From NCBI RefSeq assembly GCF_050436995.1, contig NC_134769.1:2108001-2172000 (forward strand): a stretch of 64,000 nt of DNA, read 5' to 3'. A program made the translations under genes and the position numbers. This stretch comes from Anticarsia gemmatalis (taxonomy: Eukaryota > Arthropoda > Insecta > Lepidoptera > Erebidae). Of this stretch, positions 38,721 to 51,064 are shown one piece after another; the first letter of the stretch is position 1, and every line of letters starts with the position of its first letter. The notes beneath the pieces are model-generated. The model saw only the letters and a program-made list of their open reading frames with translations. It did not search any database and was not told where the DNA came from.

Positions 38721-38883
38721 CAGCGGCTGTGTAAACACGGTGGAAGCTCATAATGAATTTGAAGATTTAGACAAAAGTAATGAGAACTTTGCTGAAGGTA
38801 GTTTGGAGTTTGTGTACGGGACTGTCGATGGCGTGTCGTCAGTTATAGAATGTACAGGTGAAAACAAAATGTCATCAAAATAG
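38650..38883 (+). CDS. Small hypothetical ORF, 77 codons, at the edge of the GC-rich island
   Basis: Starts MYAAVDPAGIDYSTRRKKEF, is acidic in the middle (EAHNEFEDLDKSNENFAEG) and ends at TAG. An acceptor-like TTAATTGTATGCAG sits at its start (38649-38662), so it could be an exon of a plus-strand transcript leaving the same island. Not recognised. Confidence 0.2.
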   Translation: MYAAVDPAGIDYSTRRKKEFKIENSGCVNTVEAHNEFEDLDKSNENFAEGSLEFVYGTVDGVSSVIECTGENKMSSK

Positions 38884-39892
38884 GCAAGCGACCTGTTGCA
38901 GCTATTATTTTCGTTTCTCTCTCAATTTATATTTTTAGAACATTTTTATTTGCGTACAGTTTTGGTGGTATTTTTTTAATCGAGGTGTATTTGATTGAAT
39001 AAAATGTTGAATGTTCGTACTGGACAATGGGGTGTCAGTTGACCATCAAAATAAGGGGTGGATGGTATAGAAATGAGTATGACCATTCTTATGGTAATGA
39101 TATGCATGTTGTAATTACTCATGCGCGATGTTGGTATAAAATTATGAGCAGATGCATCGATGAATGAACCAAACAGATTTACTTCGAGATACAGATCAAA
39201 TAAAATATTGGACCAATGGTTTTATAACAAGTAATATCGTGTAAAATACGCAATATTGATATGAGAATAAATCCACGGTCCATCTTAGTCTAAGATATGA
39301 TCATAGTTGCGTCTTCTGACTCCAGTTATAACATCTAAAAGAAAAAATACACGTTTTATTTTAAAAATTAAGGCTAAAGTTGCAACTAGTACTTCCTCAA
39401 CTAATTTAAAACTTACGAAACATTTATCTAGAACATAGGAGCCCTAAGTACAAAAATATATCATACTTGAAAGACGCAAAACGCAGGCACTCAGTTAACA
39501 AACAAATTATCAATAAAATGTAGTTAGGGTTTTAGGTGTCATTAATTTACATAAAAAATACACACAAAATATTAAAAAAAGTGTAATCGAACAAAATGTT
39601 CCAGTATGTTATTCAATTTGATGGATAATCATCATTTAATAAATAAAATAACTAACACAGAAATAAATAAATAAGAAATTAATTAAAATTCGTGATATGA
39701 TTAATGTAGCATGCCAAATAGTCATCTAGTCGTTTTGGTTTTATTTTTTGAATATTAATCAGACTGATAACTGACAAGTACGCTAGTAGATTTAATATTC
39801 GTACTCTTGCGCATTAATATAAACATATCTGGTAATCATGGTCGTGTCATGGCCAAGATCGCACATAGATGTGGTCCTTTATTTATTACTTT

Positions 39893-40090
39893 TTCTTAAT
39901 TACCCATTTCTGTCCCACTGCAGGGCAAGGGTCTCCTCCCAAAAGAGGGGGAAGGGTTAGGCCTTGAGTCCACCACGCTGGCCAAGTGAGGGTTGGGGAC
40001 TTTGCATGCCCTCAATAAATGTACCTATTAAACAAATTTTGGACAAGCAAGGTTTCCTCACGATGTTTTCCTTTGCCGCAAGTATAATTA
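39893..40090 (-). mobile_element. LINE/SINE tail (CCCTGCAGTGGGACA family), inverted
   Basis: The plus strand reads CTGTCCCACTGCAGGGCAAG, then GACTTTGCATGCCCTCAATA. It is longer than the other two copies, reaching the CTCACGATGTTTTCCTTTGC segment. Confidence 0.65.
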
Positions 40091-42060
40091 TTTCTGATCA
40101 GTTGTTTTTACGAGATTAAGTACCAACCAAGATTTTCTATTCAAAGTAATCAATTGGTCTAGTTTGCTTCAAAACTTGCTAAATTCCAAAAAAATAAGAT
40201 GTCAGTGTCTAACACTATTTGGATATAATGTAATCTATCACATAGATAATCTCGTAGGAATTTTGAAAAAGTATCTTAACACTACTGATTACAAATAAAT
40301 CAATTGTTCTTTGGTACACAAAAGCAATACGGGTGAAGCCGCGAACAAAAGCCAGTCCAATAAAACCAGCGATTTACTTGACGAAAATCTTTTATAGATA
40401 GATAATCCCGTATTAAAGATAAGTAACTCACTTATTAAATAGAAATAATACGTTTATTACTAGACACAATAAAATAAAAAACAAAAGAAACAAATAAAAT
40501 GATTTTACACAAACGTCGGCTTCAGACTACTTTGAACGGCTTTTTTAAACTTTGGAAACAAAGAAGTGACAAAAAGGCAAAGTTTTATCACTTTACGACA
40601 GTTTCAGTTTAATTACTTGCTGTTAAAGTTAACTTTTGTTTTTTAAACTTTCGATTTTTAAGGGTTTTTATTATTTTTAACAAAGTTATGACGAAGTGTG
40701 ACGTAGTTAAAGGAGCAAATGTTTTTTTTATCATTGCTAAAAATGTGACAAGATACATTCTTGAATAGAAAAGGACTCCAGATAGAATAAAATATGATTT
40801 TTGAAATCATTATTGTGTCACTGCTAAGAAGAGAACTAAAAGCTATAAGAGAAATAAGAACTTGGGAAATTGAGTCCACCACCAAGTACGGGAAAGAAAT
40901 TTCAAATTAAGTTTAAATCTTTTCATTTCGAAAATAAAATAAACAAGACATATTACAGATCAAAACTTAGCACGTTTTAATTCATCAACAAATGGAGAAA
41001 AGACAAAAAAAAGTTGTAGATATTAATTTTATTATACCTCAACTTTTTCTCTTACAACTTTTTTGTCATTATTTATTCGTCACCAATTTTTTCAAAAACA
41101 CTCTCACTTTCAATCTTAGCCTGTTTTTACAATTCCTATTACACTATGTCCTTTTTTAAGATTGCCTTATTCTTATGCATTACATTTTTTCGTTTCAAAG
41201 GGTTTCAATTGTGAATAGGACTTTTTTTTTCAAAATCACCTGTACTGGGGCACGGAAGGAAGTCGATTCGATTTTTTTTATATTTTTGGTTCAAATGTTT
41301 TCAGGTGGTTGACAAGTGTTGTTTATTGTTATTGAAATATGTTTTGATTTTATTTTAATTTTGTTGATTGAGGGTGCGTGGGACTCCCAACTCAGATAGT
41401 CGTGAGCTTTTAATTCACTCTTTAGTATGAATGAGAATAGTTTTAATAAGTTTCGTGAAAAAATGATTTTGTTCTGTCGTGTATTTAAAAGATTCCAGTC
41501 TCTGTGGAAACAGTAGACCGAAAATTGGTCTTTGTTTTGGACTGTCCAGGATAGAATGAGATTATAGAAAATTGTGATTGGACGTAAATTAAATGAATGT
41601 AGGTATGTATATTTTATTTTACATACATTGAAAGTTGTATATAAGACCTACATTGTAACACATTAATCTTCATAGAAAACCATTCTAACATTTTAAGATA
41701 TTTCTACAAATTGTAATAATGTACAACTAATCATCGCGTTAACGTCAATTAGAACTATAATTACTATTTTGATAGATATTCTTTAAATTTTGAGTTGGGT
41801 CAAACTTTGACGTTTGAAATGCTTAATATTTTTGAATAGTTTTGAACATGGTTTTTTTGCTGAAGTGATTAACTTCAAGTCATAGTAACCTCCTTATTTG
41901 GCCTGAAGTTTGGTGGGATTTAGAAAGGAATATTATTAGATGGTTAATGAAAAACACGTGTAAACTATCTATAGGCTGACAACTTCGTAGAGAGTCTTGT
42001 ATGCATGGTTTGTGGCTAGCAGGTGAATATTATATTCAGAATTGAGGCATCAGTGACCAG

Positions 42061-42175
42061 GCTTATGCAGCTGACGGTGGCCTGTTTAATACAGCTACTG
42101 TATTTTGAAAATACACAGACTATACAAAAATAATATAGATAAATTGTGCATACTAGGGCTCTCTACTAACTTGTC
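42061..42175 (+). repeat. Dispersed repeat, copy 2 of a pair
   Basis: GTTTAATACAGCTACTGTAT through to TTGTGCATACTAGGGCTCTC, diverged from the copy at 31653. It lies just before the broken coding sequence at 42286. Confidence 0.6.
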
Positions 42176-42285
42176 GGACTGTAGTGATTATCTAGGACGA
42201 TATTTTGTTCTATGATTCGGTCTGAATGATCAGTACGATGGCATACTATGCAAGCTCAATCTCATAGTTTATTCTGTTTTTGTAA

Positions 42286-42946
42286 GCCGTTGCTGTTGTA
42301 TATTCTTTTGGTAAACTTATTATAACTTACTTTCTTGCATCGAATCTTCAGTTAAATCAAATGAAAATGCCATGGCCCCTATGTGTAAAGAATAATAAAA
42401 TATACTATGCTAATAAAACCATAAAATTGGACGGATTATTGCCACTCAGATCTGATTTTAACAAGTACCCCAAAGTTCCGCAAAAATAACTTTATATTGA
42501 CCCTAAAGATTTCAAAGACCTTAAGGTCCAAACCATAAATACAAAAGTCCAAGCAAACACTATCATAAATAAAGAAACAAGAGCTACAAACTTGTATGCA
42601 GCTAATTTCTTACACGTACCTACATCATGGAACCTGTATTTTTGGGGAACAGCCATTTTGATCTACTCAATCTATAGCTCATCACTATAATGATCACATT
42701 ACTCAAAACACTACAACTGGTAACTCAAAAACCACAACCATTGCTGGCTTTGATCTAAATAAAGAATTCAAAGCTAAAATAAAAAGAGCAATGGATGGTG
42801 TTCAATACGGTGAGCTCGGGGAAGTGGAATACATACAAGGTGTCTTGGTAGACAGAGTTGTTCGTGCAACTGCCCTGTCATTCATCACGCAAATGTTTGG
42901 AACCGGATTCAAGACGGGTTTTGAGACTAATATCGATTTTTTTTAA
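42286..42946 (+). pseudogene. Broken coding sequence of an unidentified protein (one stop, one frameshift)
   Basis: A frame is open from 42286 (first ATG at 42361) to a TAA at 42688, except for one in-frame TAA at 42487. From about 42662 the adjacent frame takes over, open to a TAA at 42944-42946. The switch implies a frameshift between 42662 and 42687. The translation reads like real protein: a first part with KLDGLLPLRSDFNKYP, a middle with KVQANTIINKETRATNLY followed by a hydrophobic, possibly membrane-spanning WNLYFWGTAILIYSIYS, and a last part with GFDLNKEFKAKIKRAMDG and GELGEVEYIQGVLVDRVV. Base composition is less AT-rich than the flanks. I do not recognise the family. It could be a decayed host gene copy, a mobile-element gene or an old viral insertion. 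Confidence 0.5.
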
Positions 42947-44389
42947 TGTATCTTCATTACTTCGTAGGAATGAAGTCAGTACTATTAATAAAATTGTTTG
43001 AAAATTTTAATGAAAGGAACGGTAATGAGGTGTAGGATAAAAAATATGTAGGTACGAAGCTTTTAATGTCTGAAGAAGATTAATATTAGATTATGTTCTG
43101 GTAAGTTCTTGTGGATTTACAAAACGGCTGACTATTAAAATTATTATAAACAATTAAGAACGTTTAAGCCTGCTTACAAAACAAATGAAAGAAAAACATA
43201 ATTTCACCGATATTCTAAGTTTCAGAAGACGTGTTTTAGAGAAGTCTTTATGACTGCAATAGTGACTATGTAGGTATAAGAGCATCACGATTTGGATGAA
43301 TGTTATTCTATTGCGTTTTAAACAACTTACAAACAAATAAGTGTGATGTTTTATTGTCTTCATAATAAACAACACAATTGGTAAAAATATTTAGTAAGAC
43401 TACCATGCCTCCTTGTGTTGTGCCGACTTTAATAAAATATTAGAAATAGGTTAACGATCTTCCAATAAAATAAACATGAATGGAGCCGACAGAAGGACCC
43501 TTTGCAACAAAAATAAAACAAATCCTAATGCAACTACTGGATTGAGGCAATAAAAAGTAATAAAAATCTAAAAAGGAAGCCGATTTTTTACAACTTTTTC
43601 TATTTTTAAAAAGCGAAACTTTCACTTTTTGATTGTACTTTTTAAAGACAAAGTCTTTTTGGCTACTGAAAAAGTTGGTTAAAATAAACGAAAGGGTGGC
43701 TATAGACCAATATTAGAAAACAAACAAAAGTTAAGGGTAGTTTAGTAAAAACTATATTTTGATGCACCTGGTTTTGTTTTTTTTAGAATCTAATGTTTAT
43801 TATAATCAAATAAGTTCCTCTTCCGACAGGAAGATGGGCGCCGTGGTTTTTTTCAAGATTTTATATAAAAAGTCACGCCATAATATCACCTTTATTGTCT
43901 TAGAAATAAGGGTCATTATGATGATTCGTCAGTTTTTTCTAAAGATTGCTGTTTTATTGTGGCAATGTGTTCGTATAGACATTTTTTTCTAGGTTTGTTT
44001 TATAGATTGTTTTATGCAGATGTCTGATGAATATTGATATAAAAGATTTTTTTTAAGTCTTTGCTGGTTGAGTTTCACTTAAGTGTAAGGTACATTTCGA
44101 AAGTGTCGGCTTTTTTGGCTTCATTATAAAAATGATTCTGCCAACCACTTCTTTAACTTACATGAGTGAATTATTAATGGTAATATACCTAATGGTAACT
44201 TAGAACATGATTTACAAAAAAAACATTCCTTTCGGTTATTGTTGCGCTGTACATGATTATGTATACTATTTTCCATGTGTTTACAATTCTAGAATTAAAA
44301 TTTTAAATTAAATATACGCCGCTACTTCATTAGAAATTTCGAAAAAAATATTTTAATTGTAAATTAATATTACCTTACGTTCTCTTCTA

Positions 44390-44925
44390 GTCGGTAAACA
44401 ATACTTTTTCAACTACGAAAGATGGACCAACTTAAACCATATTTTAAGCATATTATTGCTGACAAGTCATCTAAATCTAACTGTACCTTTAACTAGGATC
44501 TCGGCAAATGGTCATATTCAATTAACAGTATCTTCATAATATTTGAAATCTTGGCGTAAATCTAAGACAGCATCCGCAGACCATCCATCGCGCCGCTTGA
44601 CGCCAACACCATCCTTTGTATCTCAAACACGACCCTTATTTTTTCTATCATCCCTCAGAATGTTCAAATTTCTTTACCTGCTACTAACGTTTGCATACAA
44701 CCCAACCTATATCTCCAAAACTTGCCATTGTAATCCCCACTTTATGAACTTAACGTTGAGTTTAAATTGTATTGTTAGTTTAGGGTCTTACGTCGTTTGT
44801 ATTCAGAACGTCATCTGCAACATCTTGAATAGCATCCCCTAAGACTTAATGACTTACTGCATCGTAATTAGATATGCCATTCTCATCATTATCACAAACA
44901 CAAAAGGTTGCCTTTCCTTTAAATA
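44390..44925 (-). pseudogene. Coding-like, multiply interrupted segment on the minus strand
   Basis: Reading the minus strand from about 44925 downward gives short protein-like stretches broken by stops. One contains CDNDENGISNYDAVSH, then a stop, then GDAIQDVADDVLNTNDV. A later stretch contains DTKDGVGVKRRDGWSADAVL. The residues are more polar and varied than chance translation of AT-rich DNA usually gives. The plus-strand open frame over the same bases (44543-44842) looks like a shadow. Not recognised; chance cannot be excluded. Confidence 0.25.
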
Positions 44926-45221
44926 TTCAGAATTTTTAATCATTAGTTTAGTGGAATTTCGCTACGGCATAGAAAATGTGCGTTTCCCTTATTTCGGAAT
45001 TTATTGGTATTACTGCATCCCGTCGCGAGGCATAGTTTTAAAGATTTTAAAACTTTACAAAAGGAATGGACAACAGATGTCTGAAGATTAAAATTTATGC
45101 ATATTCACTTAGTTTGAGTTGGCATCTTTAAGTGGACTTTGGCCTAACGTCTGTGGTATTATTTCATTTTGGGAATTTGCATTCATGGCGTCTTATCCGG
45201 TAATATTATGCCGTCACATGA

Positions 45222-45640
45222 TTGACGTTTGGCATTGAACCCTGATGATGTTTCTAACAGAAACACTGATATTAATTTCTATACTAACACATTAGTGAAT
45301 TTAGAAGCCGGTCATGGTCAAGCCATAGAATCTTACAAGCCCGTCGTTGAGTAATTCTAGAAGCACTCACTCCTGCTTCCCAACAAAGAAAACATAAAGT
45401 GTGCCAAATCTATATTTTTGAGATAACAATGCTCAATCAAAAGCAATAAAACTGCTGAAAGAAGCATGACAGAATAAAAAAGCGCATTGCACGCATCGTG
45501 GGACCATTTTTTTTTGTAAAAAAATCTACTTTTAGGCACAAAAGATGCAGTTCTTTGTCAAAATTCAGGTGGCATGTATTGAATAGATGAATTTTGGTGT
45601 AAAATCTCTTGATGTATTCGTAGGGCTTCAAATAAATTAT
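45222..45640 (+). pseudogene. Coding-like, interrupted segment on the plus strand
   Basis: A plus-strand frame reads NPDDVSNRNTDINFYTNT and then LVNLEAGHGQAIESYKP before a stop near 45352. Further on, in other frames, DNNAQSKAIKLLKEA and GTKDAVLCQNSGG appear between stops. This looks like a decayed protein-coding sequence with several frameshifts. The family is not recognised, and chance remains possible for any single piece. Confidence 0.25.
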
Positions 45641-45843
45641 AATAATGTAGACAATTGTGATATTTTTGTCAATTTCTTCCCGATTGGCGATGTTTTAATA
45701 TTCATTGTGACGTGACATGAAGGCATTATTGTTTAAAATAGCGATGTCGAGACGTGACGTGCAAGTTATGGCGACAATACTTACTATTTTGCTACGATGG
45801 TATTATCGTTGATTTTTTATTTTGATTTAAAAATTAGTTTTAT

Positions 45844-46125
45844 TTAATTGATCTTCTTTATAAGAAAAAGAAAGAAAATATCACACATTGAGAAGTTGCT
45901 TGTCCTATCTATACTTTCTGGTTGCTCTGGTAGCTCTTTCATTAGTTTACTAAACCAAGTCTCAATCTCTCTGTTAAGAGAAGAGATAGATAGATATCTT
46001 TCTACTTCCTTAGCTAAGTGTGAGTTTGAAAACTACACGATATCTAAAAGATCATACATAAGTTTATCATCTACACAAATATCAATAAATAACCTTTCCA
46101 ACTTTAATAACTTCAATAACAATCT
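45844..46125 (-). pseudogene. Possible decayed ORF (94 codons with one stop); a plus-strand ORF overlaps it
   Basis: On the minus strand a frame runs from 46125 to a TAA at 45844-45846, with a single in-frame TAG at 46035-46033. It starts leucine-rich and contains DDKLMYDLLDIV, then after the stop HLAKEVERYLSISSLN, EIETWFSKLMKELPEQPES and DRTSNFSMCDIF. A good splice-acceptor-like tract ending in TTAACAG lies at about 45990-45971. The plus strand is also fully open here (45848-46129, 93 residues, Ser-rich). I prefer the minus strand for its mixed, charged composition, but only one strand can be real and either could be chance. Confidence 0.3.
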
Positions 46126-46394
46126 TTAAAACCTCAACCACAACAATTTTAATACGTCCGTACCATTTACATTAACCAAATAAATTGGTATATACTTAAA
46201 ATGTAATGAACATGAAAACCATTATGTACTTGCCGTACGTAGCAACAAAAAACTTGGGTGATTCAATAAGTAGAGACATTTCAAGGTCAACAAGGTTTGG
46301 CTGCTAACTTGTAATTTATAAGACCACTGGACTGTAGGGACGTAGGTAAATATAGTCTGGCAACTTTGTACAGAGCCTTGGCAGGCTCGATCTG

Positions 46395-46480
46395 TTAGGG
46401 TTCCGTACCTAAAAGGTAAAAACACTATTACTAAGCTTCCGCTGCCTGTCCGTCCGTCCCGTCTGTCACTAGTACTAGCC
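46395..46480 (+). repeat. Interspersed repeat fragment (GTTAGGGTTCCGTACCT)
   Basis: GTTAGGGTTCCGTACCTAAA followed by CTGCCTGTCCGTCCGTCC is a common lepidopteran interspersed motif. Only a short piece is present. Confidence 0.5.
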
Positions 46481-47654
46481 AGGAGGAAATTGTAATTTTC
46501 ACAAATTATGTAAAACAACTAAAAATTTAAAATATTTCAATAAGTCCCCATACGTGTTTTTTTCTTAATAACAATGATTGCTTCTTAGTATTTCTAAAAT
46601 AAAGTACGTGTATTATACCTAAACAAAAACACGGTGAAATAAGATCAACGGCCAATGATGATCTAAATGTGCCTCCGCTAGACGCGAAGCTTGCACAGAA
46701 GGCTCTATACCAAGTTGTTGGACTATACAACTATTCGTTAGGCATGATATAATCAACAGCGAAGTGGCTGGTAGATAATGATGATGACTACGGATAGATC
46801 GGTTAGACAACGATTTTTGTAACGTGTAATTATTCATTTGTGTGAGTAACTTAGGGCTCAGATAGGGAGCTATTTTGGACCATTATTGGCATCTGAGTAG
46901 ATATTGAGAAACTATCGATTTTATTGGCAAATGAGTAGGTTTAGACAACTTTTAAGGGGGCTATTTGGTACCTCTATAGACTTTCGACAACCAAGCAAAG
47001 GTATTTTGTATGAAAACTCATTCGAAAGAGCTATTTTCTTCAAATCATTTAGCAGGCAGCGCTGTCTTTGGTAATGGCTGTAAAAATTGTGGTATAGGTT
47101 AGGTCATAGTTTTAAAAGATTGAGAAGAATGGTGATCAGAAGAAATCTTTGCTAAGCAGAGTATTATAGCAGTAACAATAATAGAATAGTTGAATCTATG
47201 ATAAGAAGAATAAAAACCTACAATAAAGTAGATTAGTTTGGTGGAGATTTCTTTGTGTGGTTTGCATAAGCTGAAGCTTTAGTGATATTTGATTGCACTC
47301 TGGGTTTTGTATGCCCAAGATGGTTCAGAAGAAAACTTTTAAATTTTCAAATATCTTTATACTATAAACTACGTTTGTTTGTGCATATTTTAAAAGCCTT
47401 CAGAAATACATAGAATGTTCTATCAACGTTTTCAAATATATTCAGAAGGTATTCGTTATAAACAAAATTATTAATATCATTAACAAAATGCATATTTTTC
47501 AAATTAAACTCGAAAACAAGATTAAAATCATTACGTAGTTTAATATAATAGTTCCTTGTTTGTTAGTTAATTTGAAATTTAACTAAATATTTAAATTATT
47601 ATGCAGTTTCTATTCAAATTTAACTGAAAAATAACTAGTCAAATATAATTAAGT

Positions 47655-47760
47655 AGTCCTTGTCGCTCTAATGGATCGCTGGTTAACGATGGCCGTGAAT
47701 TCGACTCTCGGGTCACGCAAGTCAAGGATGCTGACTACTGTTGCTAATCTTAAATATTAT
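47655..47760 (+). mobile_element. tRNA-derived SINE fragment
   Basis: CTCTAATGGATCGCTGGTTA followed by GAATTCGACTCTCGGGTC, a tRNA-like head and B-box. The 85-residue open frame at 47671-47928 starts in it and is not a gene. Confidence 0.5.
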
Positions 47761-47894
47761 TTTTCTCGTAATGTTATATTATTATTGTACGCGTATAACG
47801 TACCATTGGAAAGATATTGCGTTGAGATAGAACTAGCTGTAATAGCTAAAATAAGTTCAGAGGAAACTTCGATACTTGGCACTATACATTACAT

Positions 47895-47945
47895 ATTAGG
47901 TCGGGGAAAAAGTCTTTTCGCATTATAGTATGTATGAACTTCTAA
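47895..47945 (+). mobile_element. Possible mariner terminal inverted repeat remnant
   Basis: TTAGGTCGGGGAAAAAGTCT with TTTTCGCATTATAGTATG resembles the end of insect mariner elements of the irritans type. No transposase or opposite end was seen. Confidence 0.35.
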
Positions 47946-48079
47946 TAAAATCTTTTCTCTACACAAAAAATCTCCATATTTGGGTACCTCACGAGCTCAC
48001 TGAAAGAAATCTAATGAACCGTATACTCATTTGTGATTCTTGAAGCCAAAGAGATTATATTATTATATAATAATATATA

Positions 48080-48125
48080 TACGTAAAATCACGCCTTGTT
48101 CCCATAGGGGTAGGCAGAGGACCAA
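48080..48125 (+). mobile_element. GGGGTAGGCAG-family repeat, truncated
   Basis: ATCACGCCTTGTTCCCATAG, then GGGTAGGCAGAGGACC; the rest is lost. A second scrap (CTTCCCATAGGGGTAAGCGA) lies at about 49491-49512. Confidence 0.55.
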
Positions 48126-48604
48126 TGGACACCATCAATCAGATTATTATTTCCTAAATACATAAGGAAAATCGTGACAAAAATCCTTGCGAATATTTGC
48201 AAATTTACGTGTGTATTGTATGAAACATTTTTGTAAAATATTTATGACTAGTTGCAAATAATTTAGTCTCAATTTAACTGGTAGAGATGTATAATATTTA
48301 TGTATTTATCTAGGTAAATTGGTAAGTAAAGTTATCAGTATTATTTAGTTTTGAAACTATTAACTATGAAAAGAAACGTTGTTAATACTTGGCCAGCATA
48401 CTTTCGCTAAAACTTAACTTTTAGCATCTACTTTAGTACTAGCTCTTCCATTTTTTTAACTAGTCTTGATTGTATGTTTATTTGTTGTTTAATCTTCTCT
48501 TACATCAAAGCTGCTAAACTGATTTGGATAACATTTAGCAAAGGTAGTAGAATACATTCTAAGGGAGTACATAGTCTACTATTTTAGCAAGTAGCCTAAA
48601 AACC

Positions 48605-48825
48605 ATAGAATGCCTCTGGGGCGTAGTGGTTTAGGACGCCCCCGCTACCATTGCGATTTTGGGGTTCGATTCCCACTCGGAACAATTATTTGAGGATCGC
48701 ACAAATTTTAATAATTGTTTCGAGTCTGGTTGTACTTTGTGTCCGTTGTTTGTATATTTGAAAAATTCCCCACTACACAAGAGCAATTCTTAGTGCGGGA
48801 GTTGTCTTTTATAAAAAAATATATA
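48605..48825 (+). mobile_element. tRNA-derived SINE, nearly complete
   Basis: A-box-like GGCGTAGTGGTTTAGGACGC, B-box GGGGTTCGATTCCC, then the usual body (GTACTTTGTGTCCGTTGTTT, CACAAGAGCAATTCTTAGTG) and an A/TA-rich tail. It is SINE-like rather than a real tRNA gene, because no complete cloverleaf is present. Confidence 0.75.
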
Positions 48826-49699
48826 TCAGCTTATATTAATAGTGAATCTATATAAATAGCATCAATATAATATATGTATATAGAGTGTAACAACTAGTTA
48901 CGTGTACAGTGTCGAGTGTTGACCGTGACTTTCATATGAACCACCAAAACTAATTGTGTGTGTGCGTGACTGTGTGTGTGTTGATTGGTATTACCAGGCA
49001 CATTACATGTATTACGATATTTAGTTTATGAGAAGATGCTTTGAGTAGAAGATGAATTTAAGTAGCCTTTCTTACTTCAAGATGTCTATCATTTCTTGAA
49101 ATGTTGTCTAAAGCGGTTTAACTATGTTTGCGTGAAAGAAGAACAAATATACACGCGTCATATTTAGTATATTATAAAGTATGGATTAAAATTTCATTCA
49201 AAATTAAAATTGAATTATTCTCAAAAGAAGTTTGTAAGGATTATAGCTAGTGGTGTTCTAAACTCTCTGTTTTTCCCAATGTCTTTACTGTTCCTAAGGC
49301 ATTTTATGTATTCTGAAAAGGAAAAGGTAAGGATTGTAACAGCGTTCTATAGTACTTACCTCCATAATCTTTCTGACCTTTAAGCACCATTTTATGTACT
49401 CTGAAAAGCTCTAAGCAAGTTGCTTTATAGTAAATAACTTTACTATTGTAAACTTACATCAGTTTCAAATACATACATACATTAAATCTATCTTCCCATA
49501 GGGGTAAGCGATGTATCCCTTAGTATCAAATAAAACATAATATTTTTGATTTTGCTACAAGACAACATACATATTTCTTTCCATTCACATCACGTTCATC
49601 GTATCGTGAGCCGCGTTACATGAGTTTTTGTGTGTGTACCGCGGAACACTTGACAATGAAACTGAGTATTATACAACCACTCTTATACAATCAAAACAA

Positions 49700-49900
49700 A
49701 CCGTCTGTTTGTACATGGTATACGTTGCTATGGTACTAGACCTTATTCGAAGAGTCTAGTTGCTAGTTTGTCTGTACACTTATTTGGTACACGTTGCTAT
49801 GGTACTAGACCTTATTCAAAGAGACCTGGTAAAGGACCATGTTGCTAGTCTGTCTGTACACTTATTTATACGTTGCTATGGTACTAGACCTTAATCCGAA
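49700..49900 (+). repeat. Three imperfect tandem copies of a roughly 65-80 base unit
   Basis: CGTTGCTATGGTACTAGACC occurs three times (near 49724, 49790 and 49872), each followed by TTATTC or TTAATC. The copies are linked by CTGTACACTTATTT segments. No gene is seen in it. Confidence 0.8.
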
Positions 49901-51025
49901 ATATAATATAAGATAGATATTATAATAGAAATGTAGGTTTAAAAACAGCTAGATTATTTTAAAAAATGTGTTTATTGAAAAAAAACTTTTATATTACAAG
50001 TTGGAAGTATTTCAAAAAATACCTTTTGTCCATCCATGAATCGCATCTTTTATTACAGTCACATTAGTATTAGTAAAATCACCTATGAAAAAACGAGTGA
50101 CATGAACGTATTTCATAAATACTTTTTTTGTAATCTTAATAAAGTTACTGTTAAAATTCTTTTAACGAAACGCGTGCTCATTGTTTTTATAACATTGTCA
50201 CAAAAAACTCTTTAACATACATAACAGCTAAAGAAAAACGCACGTAAAAACTATAAACATTATAAAAACACCTTATCTAATAAACAAGTGAAATTCAGTA
50301 AAAAATAACAGCAAAAAGCCCCCTTTCACGATAGTAATACGAATTTTTTCGTTCACCAAAAATTCTTGGTTTAGATTCTGCGCGCGCGCATGTCAGGTAG
50401 ATAGTTTGGGTTTGCAGGTAGAAAAAAGATTTTTGGATGAAAAAAAAAGGTTGCATTATGCGACCCACCCTCTAGCTATCCGCCTACGATTCTCACCCCA
50501 TAGTTGGGTGAAATAGTTTTGATACTTAATAATCATTGCAGCTTATTTTAATATATTTCCGTTAAGTTAAATGTCGTTAGTATTCTTTACAGTGTTCAAT
50601 GAAAAGATTTTTCATTTAATTTCATCATTTTAGCATGTTAATTCTGCAAGATTAGTAATAGACTTATAAATTACATAAAGTTTAGTAAAGTACCTTGTTT
50701 AGTGTACGTAATGACTCATCTAATTTTAGACTCCAAAACTTAGCTTTTGAATAACAGCTACTAAACACAGCTGAACTAAACTTCTAGCTTAGCTAAACGT
50801 CAGTTAATATGCAAGCATAAGGCACAGACTATCTAAACACTTTTTCTTAATCTATATAATTTTATTTCTAGTTACTTACTTAACTTATGTATCATTTCGT
50901 TGAAGTATCGTGCACTCATCTTTATTATAAAATTAATTAAGTGAATTTTAAGCAAGTACCAAAACCCCTACATCTTTCGGGGGTGGAAACATGCAACAAT
51001 GCGAGAACGCTGCGTGCGCGCATTA

Positions 51026-51064
51026 ACACACACACACACACATCTCACACACACACACACACAT
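51026..51064 (+). repeat. (AC)n microsatellite, interrupted
   Basis: Two AC runs separated by CATCT. The His/Thr-repeat open frames over it are artefacts. Confidence 0.9.

Noticed and set aside
48605..48700. tRNA gene
   Set aside because: Only A-box- and B-box-like parts are present, followed by a SINE body and A-rich tail; no full cloverleaf. The same applies to the other B-box hits.
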